Shown here one piece after another: positions 14,886-23,217 of a stretch of 46,046 nucleotides of DNA. Position 1 is the first letter of the stretch. Each line of letters starts with the position of its first letter. The notes under the pieces were generated by a model. That model worked only from the letters and a program-made list of their open reading frames with translations, searched no databases and had not been told where the DNA came from. Location: NCBI GenBank assembly GCA_024684435.1, contig JAIKWV010000023.1, positions 1 through 46,046 of the forward strand, read 5' to 3'. Made by a program: the position numbers and the translations under genes. This stretch comes from Clostridiales bacterium (lineage in GTDB: Bacteria; Bacillota; Clostridia; Oscillospirales; Acutalibacteraceae).

Positions 14886-16625
14886 TTATCCGTTCAATAA
14901 AAATTCGATGACCGTACAGGCGCCCCAGGAGAAATCGCGGATGGCCTGATATCTGATCTCAGGCATATAGGGCTGAAGCGCAGGACCTTTTCTTGAAAGT
15001 CTTGACGGTGAAAATTCATTTAAGCTGTCGTAGAATTCATATATTACGCCGTCATTTATATACCAATGCTTGACGGTCTCTACGGTTTTATCTCTGAGCT
15101 TCTTTGCGTCTTCTTCAAATCCGTAATCGCGAAGACCCATTTCGATCAGGAAATTGAAATTGAACCAGACTGTACCTCTGAACATATCCCGGGTGGGGAA
15201 TGTCTTGTCATCGGCAGAAACCGTAGGTATGGGGAAGGGCGTGTTGAACTCATTCGGATCATTGAGATGCTCCACCAGCCGCTTCGCTTTTTCGCTGTCG
15301 CAAACACCTGCGAAAAGAGGCATGAAGGATGCCGCCGATTTGACCTTGTGGAATTCGCCGTCAGACAATTTCCTGTCATAATAAAATCCGTCGTCTTCAT
15401 CCCACAGCAATGTGTTTATTTTATCTTTTATTTCATTAAACCTGTTATTCCAGATCTTGCAGTCTTCATCCCTGCCGAGTACTTCTGCGATCTTGGACAA
15501 ATATCTCATATCGTTTGCAAGGAAAGATGCAAAATCGATACAGTCCATTTCATCAACATCGTCAAAGCGGGGCGTGTTATCCAGACCCGATTCATCGCAG
15601 CGGCAAAACGGGTCGGGGGTAACGACCCATTCCGGCAAACCGTTACCGTTTATGTCTCTGTTCTTGATATCCCATTCAATATATTTTACCAGCTTGTCGA
15701 AAATTTCCGCAAGGAAATCCTTGTCATGGGAAAATTCATACATTCTCCACGCCGCCCAGGCAAGAACAGGCGGCTGAGTGATCTTAGACTGCCAATCCGG
15801 GGTCGTCATATGCGGCAAAAAACCGTCCTCATGGGCGCATTGAAGTATTGAAAGTATCGCCTGTTTCGCAACGTCGCAGGACATATATTTAATGCCGGCG
15901 ATGAGATAAGCAATGTCCCAAAGCCAAACCGCCCTGTGGGGGAATCTGTCGGGCGTAAGGGAATAATAACTGATCTTACCCTCGGGAGTATATATTGTTG
16001 AGCGCAGAAGAGAAAAGCACTTGTAATACAATTTTTCTTCATTGACGTCTTTGAAGCGTGGTCTCGGCAAATTTTCGTAAAACCTGACTCTTGACTCGAT
16101 CAGTTTATCGCAATCGGTATCAAACGCCTTCAAAGCACTTTCAAGAGAGTTTTCACCGTATGATATTGAAAACAAAGTATTTTTACCGTCCGTTTTCTTT
16201 GAGAGGGCAAAAACATCCTTGTCTCCTCTGTAAACGGTCGATCCGCCTTTTTGCTCAATTTCAACAGCATAGTCGAAGAACATATTGACCTCAACGTTAA
16301 ATTGGCTTCTTATCAGTATCGTATTTTGATTTACAAAAAGAATGTCAAGATCATACAATGCTTTTTTCTCTTTGTCTTGTATCTGCGCACAGATCATATC
16401 GGAAGTAACGCACTTATAGTACATATTAAAAACATTTTTTCTGAGCTTTACCGCGAAATATGCGATGTTTTCCGCGTTTGATAAGTTGCGGAATTTTATT
16501 CCCAGGCAATCCGACATAAGCGTTCCGCACAGGCTTTTGTAATAACTGCACTCGCCTTCAAGACCGGAAAACGCAAAAATTTGTCCCTGACCCCAAACAT
16601 CAGGCAAATGGATACTTGATTTCAT
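14886..16625 (-). CDS. GH63/trehalase-like (alpha/alpha)6 glycoside hydrolase
   Basis: This 579-residue protein is cytosolic in appearance (no signal peptide) and starts behind AAAGGAG. Residues about 200-579 are an (alpha/alpha)6 barrel of the GH63/GH37/mannosylglycerate hydrolase type: HRAVWLWDIAYLIAGIKYM, EDGFLPHMTTPDW, QPPVLAWAAWRMYE, then DESGLDNTPRFDD, which carries the likely catalytic acid Asp, and FPTRDMFRGTVWFNFNF. The tail YEFYDSLNEFSPSRLSRKGPA would supply the catalytic base. The family inverts alpha-glycosidic bonds in glucosides or in osmolytes such as mannosylglycerate. The substrate cannot be read from sequence. It is the last gene of a five-gene operon of signalling proteins; osmolyte breakdown under stress control would fit, but is a guess. 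Confidence 0.85.
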   Translation of the reverse strand: MKSSIHLPDVWGQGQIFAFSGLEGECSYYKSLCGTLMSDCLGIKFRNLSNAENIAYFAVKLRKNVFNMYYKCVTSDMICAQIQDKEKKALYDLDILFVNQNTILIRSQFNVEVNMFFDYAVEIEQKGGSTVYRGDKDVFALSKKTDGKNTLFSISYGENSLESALKAFDTDCDKLIESRVRFYENLPRPRFKDVNEEKLYYKCFSLLRSTIYTPEGKISYYSLTPDRFPHRAVWLWDIAYLIAGIKYMSCDVAKQAILSILQCAHEDGFLPHMTTPDWQSKITQPPVLAWAAWRMYEFSHDKDFLAEIFDKLVKYIEWDIKNRDINGNGLPEWVVTPDPFCRCDESGLDNTPRFDDVDEMDCIDFASFLANDMRYLSKIAEVLGRDEDCKIWNNRFNEIKDKINTLLWDEDDGFYYDRKLSDGEFHKVKSAASFMPLFAGVCDSEKAKRLVEHLNDPNEFNTPFPIPTVSADDKTFPTRDMFRGTVWFNFNFLIEMGLRDYGFEEDAKKLRDKTVETVKHWYINDGVIYEFYDSLNEFSPSRLSRKGPALQPYMPEIRYQAIRDFSWGACTVIEFLLNG

Positions 16626-16637
16626 AAAAGCACTCCT

Positions 16638-18386
16638 TTATTGCAATTTTTTCTTCATAGTCAATACGTTTTTGCCGTTTACATATTCATAGGAAACGGA
16701 GTCCATGGTCTTCTTCGTAAGGAATATACCCAGCCCGCCGATCTCTCTCTCCTCCGAGGATAGCGTGGTGTCCGGGTCCTCCTTCTCAAGAGGATTGTAG
16801 GGTGTGCCGCTATCCCTGAACACCACGATGACAACTCCGTCCTGACAATCAGCAGATATCTCCGCCTTGCCCGTTTTTTCGCCGTAGGCATAATTTGCGA
16901 TGTTTACATAAATTTCCTCAACGGCTAAATCTATCTGCATCTGCACTTTCGGGGAACAGTCGTTTTGTTCCAGAACAGCGTCCACAAATTCCGTGACCTG
17001 CGACAGGTTTTCGGTCGTCGCCTCAACGACAAGTGAATTTTCATCTCCAAAGTTTTTTATCTTAAAACACAGCATCGTTAAATCGTCAAACTGCGGCGCG
17101 TCCCCGACGAAATCGCCAACGGATCTTTTGACGCCGTTCAACAGCTCCTCGGCGGAAAAATTGCCTGCGTCTTTAAAGCATTCCAGAAGCCTTTCCTCAC
17201 CGAAAAGCTCTTCGCTTGAATTGTTTGCTTCTGTTATTCCGTCGGTATAAAGGAACAGTATATCGCCTTTTTTCAATTTTATTGTGTTTTCTTTATACTT
17301 AACGCCCTCCATACCCGCAAGAACAAAACCGTTTTTAACTTTAAGATATTCCGGCGCGTTATCGCTGACTAATATGGGCGGATTGTGCCCGGCGCTGACA
17401 AAAGTCATGTCGCCTGTCTGCATATTTAACACGCCCATCCACAGCGTAACGAACATATCCGCTTCGTTCCTTGCGCAAAGAGAGTTGTTCGCCACCGCCA
17501 CCGCTTCGCTAAGAGACGGGATATCTCTGATACAGTTCTGCAGGGTCATTTTTGCCGTAGCCATAAACAAAGCGGCGGGAACGCCTTTGCCCGAGACATC
17601 GCCTATTTCAAAAGCAATACGGTTTTGGTCAACAAAGAAAGCGTCGTAAAAGTCGCCGCCCACTTCCTTTGCAGTCTCCATAATCGCGCTGACGTCAAGC
17701 TCCTTCCGCCCGGGGTAACCTTCGTTGATAGTCGGCAGCAGAGAATGCTGAATAACAGTCGCCACCTCAAGCTCCGACTGCATACGGCTTTTTTCAACGA
17801 CAAGATCTTTCTGTCTCTCAATATATGTGATAATTGCTACCATCAGAGCAAAGCCTACCGCGTTTATAAGTATAAACGGAACCGCAATTTGTTTTACGAT
17901 ATCATAAGCCTTTTCAAAGGGCTTGACCATAATAAGAACGATGCTCAGATGGAGCACTTCCGATACGATACCAAGCAATAAGGCGATATACGGCTTTTTA
18001 ACGGTTTCGTGCCATTTAAGAGAAACAAAACCGCTTATCAAACCGATACAGCAGGTCGCCACAACGCAGGCGTGTGCGGTTAATCCGCCGAGGGTGAGTC
18101 TGTGTATGCCTGCGATCAGACCCGCAATAATACCTCCCAAGGGACCGCCCACGAAACCGGAAAGCATGGGGCCGATATCTCTTACGGAAACGACAGCGCC
18201 ACTCAGATTAAATCCCGATATATTTCCGTAAATACCGAAAAGACCGCCGAGAACACCGAAGGCAACGGAATATTTCCAGGTCCTTCCTTTTTTAATGACC
18301 TTTGATAAAACGTCGCTTCCGCCGATAAACGCAGCTACGACCAAAATGACTGCCAGAGTTCCAACTAATTTTGTAAAAATATCCAC
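16638..18386 (-). CDS. Membrane SpoIIE-type phosphatase with a fused HATPase domain
   Basis: The protein has 582 residues and a GTG start; an in-frame stop lies just upstream. Residues 1-190 hold about six membrane segments of the 5TM-5TMR_LYT sensor type (RDIGPMLSGFVGGPLGGIIA, GIHRLTLGGLTAHA). A linker helix follows. Residues about 215-430 are a PP2C/SpoIIE phosphatase with VGGDFYDAF, GDVSGKGVPAALFMA, AGHNPP, LYTDGITEANN and FDDLTMLCFK. Residues about 445-582 are an RsbW-like ATPase: DLAVEEIYVNIANYAYG, FRDSGTPYNPL, GGLGIFLTKKTMD. In partner switching the phosphatase dephosphorylates the STAS antagonist and the kinase phosphorylates it; here both are on one chain, next to a STAS gene. Confidence 0.92.
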   Translation of the reverse strand: MDIFTKLVGTLAVILVVAAFIGGSDVLSKVIKKGRTWKYSVAFGVLGGLFGIYGNISGFNLSGAVVSVRDIGPMLSGFVGGPLGGIIAGLIAGIHRLTLGGLTAHACVVATCCIGLISGFVSLKWHETVKKPYIALLLGIVSEVLHLSIVLIMVKPFEKAYDIVKQIAVPFILINAVGFALMVAIITYIERQKDLVVEKSRMQSELEVATVIQHSLLPTINEGYPGRKELDVSAIMETAKEVGGDFYDAFFVDQNRIAFEIGDVSGKGVPAALFMATAKMTLQNCIRDIPSLSEAVAVANNSLCARNEADMFVTLWMGVLNMQTGDMTFVSAGHNPPILVSDNAPEYLKVKNGFVLAGMEGVKYKENTIKLKKGDILFLYTDGITEANNSSEELFGEERLLECFKDAGNFSAEELLNGVKRSVGDFVGDAPQFDDLTMLCFKIKNFGDENSLVVEATTENLSQVTEFVDAVLEQNDCSPKVQMQIDLAVEEIYVNIANYAYGEKTGKAEISADCQDGVVIVVFRDSGTPYNPLEKEDPDTTLSSEEREIGGLGIFLTKKTMDSVSYEYVNGKNVLTMKKKLQ

Positions 18387-18401
18387 AGCATCAGATCCAT
18401 T

Positions 18402-18698
18402 CTATTCAATATTTAAAATATCGGAAAAGCCTGTCATTTCGAAGATCTCCATAACGTCGTCCTGAACGTTGACCACCTTCATGGAGCCCTGTTTGTTCAT
18501 GGCCTTCTGCGTCTTCAGAATAACGCGAAGCCCCGCCGATGAGGTATAGCTCATATCCTTTAGATCAAGGATAAGTTCGATGACTCCGCCTATGTTTTCG
18601 TTAATGTACCGCTCAAGCTCCGGAGCGGTGACGGTATCCACTCTGCCGGAAATAAAAATTGTAAGCCGGTCGTTCTCTCTGTTTGATTTTATCTGCAT
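18402..18698 (-). CDS. STAS-domain anti-anti-sigma factor
   Basis: This 98-residue single STAS domain resembles SpoIIAA/RsbV. It reads LTIFISGRVDTVTAPELERY, then IELILDLKDMSYTSSAGLRV, in which the second Ser of TSSAGLR is the expected phosphorylation site, and it ends with EIFEMTGFSDILNIE. It would be phosphorylated by the ATPase and dephosphorylated by the SpoIIE domain of the next gene. It starts behind AAGGAGATG, 12 bases after the STAS-kinase fusion. No sigma factor gene lies nearby, so the final target is elsewhere or is not a sigma factor. Confidence 0.95.
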   Translation of the reverse strand: MQIKSNRENDRLTIFISGRVDTVTAPELERYINENIGGVIELILDLKDMSYTSSAGLRVILKTQKAMNKQGSMKVVNVQDDVMEIFEMTGFSDILNIE

Positions 18699-18710
18699 TT
18701 GACCATCTCC

Positions 18711-19838
18711 TTAAAAATACAGTTTGTCCACAGTGGGTACAAGCTCGCAAAGATGTTTCTTGCAGTTGTCGATAACATCCCTGCTTTCGGGTGAACGCTT
18801 GAGCGTTCTTCTGAGAAGCCTTGTATATCCGATTATTCTCGCCATGACCACGGCGTTATTTATGAAAGCTTCATCCTTGCCGTCAAAATAATATTTCAGA
18901 CTGCTGTTCCAGAAATCAACGGCGGTGTCGATATCAATGCCCATGAATTTTGTTATGAGATCGGGGTCGGTCTCGCCGAAGCCGATATACGCAAGATACA
19001 TCTGTGACAGCTCGAAAACGGGATGACCCAGGGAAAGGGTGTCCATATCTATCAGCAGGTTTTCATTGCCCTGTCTCATAATGTTTTTAATATGGAAATC
19101 GCCGTGGAGCATATTGTTGGTCTCGGGTATCGCCTTAAAGAGATCAACCAGCTTTGCTCCGATATCCTCGGGAAGATACGGTTTTACATAATCTGCCCAT
19201 CCCTCGGCTTCTTTTTTCTTGCTGGGCAGCTCGCCGTCCTTAAGCATGGTTTTGTGCATGGCTTTAAGAATATCGACGCTCTGCTTTGCAAGCTCGTCAA
19301 CATCCTCGCCGGCGATTATGAGCTTTGCAAAGGATTTGGCGTTGAGCAGCTCAAACACGGAGCCGTACAGGTCGCCCACCTGGACCACGTCGTAGGGGAT
19401 AGCCGTGGGGATACCCATGACAAAAGCTTTCCTTGCAAGCTCCCTTTCGTTATGTATCTCGTCAAGAGAATCCGGGTTTTTGTAAACCTTAACGATCGTG
19501 TCGGGATCGGTGCGGTAGACGATGCCGTTCGAGCCTTCGCCGATGACCTCACAACCCTCAATGGATAATTTTCTGTACGCCTTTGAAATATCCATCATCT
19601 CGGTAAAGCCGGTCATATCGAATATCTCATAGACCTCCGGCTTGCAGTTGATGATCTTTGTTGAGCTGTTTGATTTTTTCAGCCTGAGGATGACCCGCAG
19701 TCCCGCGCTTGAAATATATTCAAGCTCAGCCGCGTCGAGCACAAGCTCGCCGTCAAAACCGGCGATCTGTTCGTTGATATTCGCCTCTGTATTTGCCGCG
19801 TTTGAAGAGTCTATTCTTCCGATAAGTTTTACTGTCAT
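18711..19838 (-). CDS. STAS domain fused to an APH-like kinase
   Basis: The protein has 375 residues. Residues 1-90 are a STAS domain (TVKLIGRIDSSNAANTEANI, LEYISSAGLRVILRLKKS, EIFDMTGFTEMM) with the phosphorylatable ISSAGLR. Residues about 95-375 have the protein-kinase-like fold of aminoglycoside phosphotransferases: GEGSNGIVYRTDPDTIVKVY (Gly loop and Lys), NNMLHGDFHIKNIM (catalytic HGDxxxxN) and NLLIDMDTLSLG (metal-binding Asp). The fusion suggests that the kinase part is controlled by the phosphorylation state of the STAS part, or that it phosphorylates a small molecule or protein under partner-switch control. Its substrate is unknown. It starts behind AAAGGAG, 18 bases after the HD gene. 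Confidence 0.88.
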   Translation of the reverse strand: MTVKLIGRIDSSNAANTEANINEQIAGFDGELVLDAAELEYISSAGLRVILRLKKSNSSTKIINCKPEVYEIFDMTGFTEMMDISKAYRKLSIEGCEVIGEGSNGIVYRTDPDTIVKVYKNPDSLDEIHNERELARKAFVMGIPTAIPYDVVQVGDLYGSVFELLNAKSFAKLIIAGEDVDELAKQSVDILKAMHKTMLKDGELPSKKKEAEGWADYVKPYLPEDIGAKLVDLFKAIPETNNMLHGDFHIKNIMRQGNENLLIDMDTLSLGHPVFELSQMYLAYIGFGETDPDLITKFMGIDIDTAVDFWNSSLKYYFDGKDEAFINNAVVMARIIGYTRLLRRTLKRSPESRDVIDNCKKHLCELVPTVDKLYF

Positions 19839-19856
19839 AATATTTCTCCTTTATTG

Positions 19857-20414
19857 TTATTCGCCGAAAACATGATGGACCAGATCTTCATATTCCTTAT
19901 AAGCCGGGAAGCCGCTGAGCTCTTTTGTATATTCCAGGATCGTTGTGTAATACCAGCGATGCCTCGCGGGGTCTTTTTCGTTGAAGCGTTCAAAAACGGC
20001 GGCGCCGATCTTATCATGATCCCTTGCAAGAGCGCGGATGTTGGAGAGCTTATCGCCGATCCACAGCATTTTTGTTTCAATGCCGCCGTCCTTCAGCAGG
20101 GCAAGGCTCTCCTCCTTGCGGATCTTCCAGCTTGCGCCTGCCGCCATATCGGGACGTTTATCTTCGGTCTCATGCGCCACAAGTTCCGCTACCCTTTCAC
20201 CGAAGTTTTCAAGGATATCCTCTGCCGTAACGGAGGTGTCTTCAACCGTATCGTGGAGCACGGCCGCCGCAAGCACTTCAGGGTCGTCCGTCATCGTGCT
20301 GACAATGACCGCGACCTCCAGGGGATGAAGAATATATATCCCGCCGTCTTTTCTCTTTTGCCCTTCGTGAGCCTTCAGCGCAAATGCTGCGGCTTTTTCA
20401 AACACATTACCCAT
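19857..20414 (-). CDS. Small HD-domain alarmone hydrolase (MESH1-like)
   Basis: This 185-residue protein has the HD fold of RelA/SpoT hydrolase domains without synthetase or regulatory parts. Motifs are in order: KAHEGQKRKDGGIYILHPLE, AAAVLHDTVEDT (HD and ED metal ligands) and KLSNIRALARDHD. By analogy with MESH1 and small alarmone hydrolases it would remove pyrophosphate from (p)ppGpp, or act on a related nucleotide. It is the first gene of the partner-switching operon, with a good promoter upstream. A small alarmone synthetase is encoded on the other strand at 24765-25361. Confidence 0.88.
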   Translation of the reverse strand: MGNVFEKAAAFALKAHEGQKRKDGGIYILHPLEVAVIVSTMTDDPEVLAAAVLHDTVEDTSVTAEDILENFGERVAELVAHETEDKRPDMAAGASWKIRKEESLALLKDGGIETKMLWIGDKLSNIRALARDHDKIGAAVFERFNEKDPARHRWYYTTILEYTKELSGFPAYKEYEDLVHHVFGE

Positions 20415-20483
20415 CGTTTATAAGCTTCCCTCCGCGTACATATATTTTTGCCCTGTTTTCTATGCAGTTTTTCTTTAAATTAT

Positions 20484-20512
20484 ATTATATAACACCACAA
20501 GACTCATATCAA
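20484..20512 (-). promoter_or_regulatory. Promoter of the alarmone/partner-switch operon
   Basis: On the minus strand TTGATA (20507-20512) is followed after exactly 17 bp by TATAAT (20484-20489). It lies about 70 bp before the HD gene start, with no competing gene. Confidence 0.65.
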
Positions 20513-20609
20513 TATCAACTTTTCGGGTTTTACAAAAAAACATAGGGACTTGCCGCGCAATGGGGCAGGGGAACCGGATCAAAATTTGCATCATGACCGG
20601 ATTTTTATC

Positions 20610-20659
20610 TTGACAACCGGCAGACCTGTTGCTATAATCAATTTGCGACTGAGTTGCAA
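20610..20659 (+). promoter_or_regulatory. Promoter and Fur-family operator of the zinc operon
   Basis: TTGACA at 20610-20615 and TATAAT at 20633-20638 are perfect boxes with 17-bp spacing. A 17-bp palindrome, TTGCGACTGAGTTGCAA, lies at 20643-20659, over the expected start of transcription. Only one pair of positions breaks the symmetry. This placement is as expected for a repressor, most simply the Fur-type protein encoded next. Confidence 0.75.
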
Positions 20660-20680
20660 TTTCGGAGGAGGTGTTGTTTC

Positions 20681-21070
20681 ATGAGTTATATGACATTACA
20701 AAGAAAAGCATTGATAGACGTTTTGGAACAGCATCGGGATGAGCCTCTTTCAGCCGACCGCATCATAACGCTTATCGGCGAAAACGCCAGCAGGAGCGCC
20801 GTTTACCGCAATTTATCCGCCCTTGAAAAGCAGGGGCTTATCAAAAAAACGGCGGCGAGCGGTTCGAACAAGACGCTGTACCGCTATGTGGGATCGGACG
20901 AATGCAGGGATCATCTGCACCTTGAATGTTCAGCCTGCGGGAAGACATATCATTTGAAAGTACCGGCAACCAACGCCCTGATAAACGACGTTATGCAGGA
21001 CGCGAACTTTCAGATCGACAGTTCGAGTACGGTCTTGTACGGCATATGCGAAAAATGCCGAAAAAGCTAA
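20681..21070 (+). CDS. zur: Fur-family metal regulator, probably zinc-type
   Basis: The protein has 129 residues. The ATG at 20681 follows GGAGGAGG at 20664-20671; a longer in-frame start would lie within the operator. The winged helix is TLQRKALIDVLEQHRDEPLS and NASRSAVYRNLSALEKQGLI. The metal-binding part has DECRDHLHLECSACGKTYHL and YGICEKCRKS, the two CxxC pairs of the structural zinc site. The gene heads a ZnuA/C/B operon with its own operator, so a zinc-sensing repressor is most likely. Family assignment is firm; metal choice rests on context. Confidence 0.9.
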   Translation: MSYMTLQRKALIDVLEQHRDEPLSADRIITLIGENASRSAVYRNLSALEKQGLIKKTAASGSNKTLYRYVGSDECRDHLHLECSACGKTYHLKVPATNALINDVMQDANFQIDSSSTVLYGICEKCRKS

Positions 21071-21104
21071 GTCAGGCAAATCCAACAGAAAGGCGGTGTT
21101 CATC

Positions 21105-21398
21105 ATGAAAAAAGCAAAGCGTTTGTCAGCTGTGATCCTTACGGCTTTTATTATTGCCGCCATGATGACCCCGCTTTTTGTTATGGCGCATGAGGCGGAT
21201 CACGATTGTATCGGTGAAAACTGCCCGGTCTGCGCGGTCATCTCGGCGTGTCAGAACACCATCAAGGCGCTGGGCAGCGCCCTTGTCGCATTGGCCGCGG
21301 CCTTTGCCTGCTGTCTCATTCTGTTTGCAATTTGTTTTACATACAATATTTCATACAACAAAACACCGATCTCATTAAAAGTAAAGCTTCTTAATTAG
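21105..21398 (+). CDS. Small Cys/His membrane protein of the zinc operon
   Basis: The protein has 97 residues. The ATG at 21105 follows AAAGGCGG; a GTG nine bases earlier is in frame but too close to it. An N-terminal hydrophobic segment (about 8-27) is followed by HEADHDCIGENCPVC, a compact set of His and Cys able to bind a metal outside the membrane, and a second segment (about 57-82). It lies between the Fur regulator and znuA. A surface zinc sensor or chaperone is a reasonable guess. I cannot name the family. Confidence 0.75.
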   Translation: MKKAKRLSAVILTAFIIAAMMTPLFVMAHEADHDCIGENCPVCAVISACQNTIKALGSALVALAAAFACCLILFAICFTYNISYNKTPISLKVKLLN

Positions 21399-21408
21399 AA
21401 GAGTCAAC

Positions 21409-21470
21409 ACAAGGGATATGTCCGCCGTTTTCCGGCGGTCTTTGTCGGCGTATGCCGCATCCCTTGTATT
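21409..21470 (+). terminator. Branched RNA structure before znuA
   Basis: ACAAGGGAT at 21409-21417 pairs with ATCCCTTGT at 21459-21467. Inside are two further hairpins: CCGCCG/CGGCGG at 21422-21438 and CGGC/GCCG at 21446-21457. T-rich sequence follows up to the znuA ribosome binding site. It may be a terminator that lets some transcripts through, or an attenuator. It is about 35 bases before the ribosome binding site. Confidence 0.6.
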
Positions 21471-21515
21471 TTTATATTTATTTTTATTTTTGCTTTTGAT
21501 ACGGAGGTTTTTATT

Positions 21516-22496
21516 ATGAAAAAAACAGTTTCGATCTTGTTTTGCCTGATAATGCTTGCCGGGGTAATGGCAGGCTGCGGAAATTCTTTGACTAAAGACA
21601 GCAAGCTCAGCATAGTTACGACGATCTTTCCGGAGTACGACTGGGTAAAACAGATCTTAGGCGACAAGGCGGATCATGCGGATGTTACGATGCTTCTTGA
21701 CAACGGCGTGGATCTCCACAGCTATCAGCCCACGGCAGACGATATAATCAGGATCTCCACCTGCGATATGTTTATATATGTGGGCGGCGAGTCCGACGGA
21801 TGGGTGGAAGACGTTCTGAAGGAAGCGGCAAATAAAAATATGGTCGTTGTAGATCTTCTTGAGGTGTTGGGAAACAACGTTAAGGAGGAAGAGATCATTG
21901 AAGGCATGCAGACCGATGAGGAGGAACATGAGGAAGACGGTCAGGAGGACGGCGAGGTCGAATACGATGAGCATGTCTGGCTCTCCCTCAGAAACGCCGC
22001 CGCGATTTGCGGACATATTGCGGAAAAGCTGGGAGTTATCGACAGCGGCAATAAGGATGTTTATGCCGCCAACGCAAATTCGTACATTGAAAAGCTGAAC
22101 GCTCTTGACAGCGATTATAAAGCCGCGGTAAAAGCGGCAAAGACAAAGACGCTGATCTTCGGAGACAGGTTCCCCTTCCGCTATCTTGCAGACGATTACG
22201 GTCTGAGCTATTACGCCGCCTTCGTGGGCTGTTCCGCGGAGAGCGAGGCAAGCTTTGAAACGGTGGTTTTCCTTGCAAACAAAGTGGATGAGCTTGGTCT
22301 TAAAGCGATCATGCAGATCGAAAGCGCCGACGGCAGGATCGCTCAAACGATAAAAGATACGACCAAAACAAAGGATCAGAAGATACTTACCCTTGACTCC
22401 ATGCAGTCAACGACGGCATCAGATGTAAAGGACGGCGCTGAATATCTTTCCGTTATGGAAAAGAATCTGGAAGTTTTAAAAGACGCGTTAAAATAA
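21516..22496 (+). CDS. znuA: Zinc ABC transporter substrate-binding lipoprotein
   Basis: This 326-residue lipoprotein captures zinc (or possibly manganese) at the cell surface. It has a signal peptide with lipobox LAGVMAGC (Cys20 lipidated). The cluster A-I fold is shown by LSIVTTIFPEYDWVKQILGD, VDLHSYQPTADDIIRIS (first His ligand), DEHVWLSLRNA (second His) and ILTLDSMQSTT (end Asp). The loop that is usually His-rich in zinc binders is strongly acidic here (TDEEEHEEDGQEDGEVEYDE). It starts behind ACGGAGG, and is followed by the ATPase and permease genes. Confidence 0.93.
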   Translation: MKKTVSILFCLIMLAGVMAGCGNSLTKDSKLSIVTTIFPEYDWVKQILGDKADHADVTMLLDNGVDLHSYQPTADDIIRISTCDMFIYVGGESDGWVEDVLKEAANKNMVVVDLLEVLGNNVKEEEIIEGMQTDEEEHEEDGQEDGEVEYDEHVWLSLRNAAAICGHIAEKLGVIDSGNKDVYAANANSYIEKLNALDSDYKAAVKAAKTKTLIFGDRFPFRYLADDYGLSYYAAFVGCSAESEASFETVVFLANKVDELGLKAIMQIESADGRIAQTIKDTTKTKDQKILTLDSMQSTTASDVKDGAEYLSVMEKNLEVLKDALK

Positions 22497-22512
22497 AGGA
22501 GGACTTGCAAGA

Positions 22513-23217
22513 ATGTCACTGTTAACCTGTCAGGATCTTTCGTTGGGATACGACGGACGGGAGATCGTCCGCGGATTGAACTTCACGATCGGACCCGGCG
22601 ACTATCTGTGCATTGTGGGAGAAAACGGCTCCGGCAAAAGCACGCTTATGAAAACAATACTCGGTCTGCAGGCGCCTATTGACGGCAAAGTCCTGACGGG
22701 TGACGGCTTAAAGCCCACGGAGATAGGCTATCTGCCCCAGCAAACCGTTGTTCAGAAAGATTTTCCCGCCTCGGTTTGGGAAATAGTTCTGTCCGGCTGC
22801 GGAAACAGAATGGGGCTCCGTCCTTTCTACACAAAAGAGGAAAAACAGCTTGCAAGGGAAAATATTGAAAAAATGGGGCTCACACAGCTGACAAAACAAT
22901 GTTACCGGGAGCTTTCCGGTGGACAGCAGCAGAGGGTGCTGCTGGCAAGAGCTTTGTGCGCCACGCGGAAAATGCTGCTCCTTGACGAGCCGGTATCGGG
23001 ACTTGATCCAAAGGTCACCGCCGAGATGTATGACCTGATAGAATCCCTGAACAAGTCGGACGGGATAACTGTCATTATGATATCCCACGACATTGACGCC
23101 GCCGTAAAATATGCCGATCATATCCTTCATATCGGTCAGGAAATTTTCTTCGGCACAAAGGACGAATATGTTGCCGGCGGTTTTTCGCAGGCCTTTTTGA
23201 AGGGCGGTGACGACTGA
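22513..23217 (+). CDS. znuC: Zinc ABC transporter ATP-binding protein
   Basis: This 234-residue ATPase drives uptake through the adjacent permease. It shows Walker A GENGSGKSTLM, a Q-loop in IGYLPQQ, the signature LSGGQQQRVLLARAL, Walker B MLLLDEPVSGLD and the switch His in MISHDI. The length is normal. It starts 16 bases after znuA behind AAAGGAGG, and shares one base with the permease start. Confidence 0.95.
   Translation: MSLLTCQDLSLGYDGREIVRGLNFTIGPGDYLCIVGENGSGKSTLMKTILGLQAPIDGKVLTGDGLKPTEIGYLPQQTVVQKDFPASVWEIVLSGCGNRMGLRPFYTKEEKQLARENIEKMGLTQLTKQCYRELSGGQQQRVLLARALCATRKMLLLDEPVSGLDPKVTAEMYDLIESLNKSDGITVIMISHDIDAAVKYADHILHIGQEIFFGTKDEYVAGGFSQAFLKGGDD

Noticed and set aside
15066-15851. 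261-codon plus-strand frame
   Set aside because: It lies wholly inside the glycosidase gene on the other strand, has no ribosome binding site and no recognisable domain; a shadow.
21657-22346. 229-codon minus-strand frame inside znuA
   Set aside because: It is antisense to a clear ZnuA gene, with no motif and no start signal.
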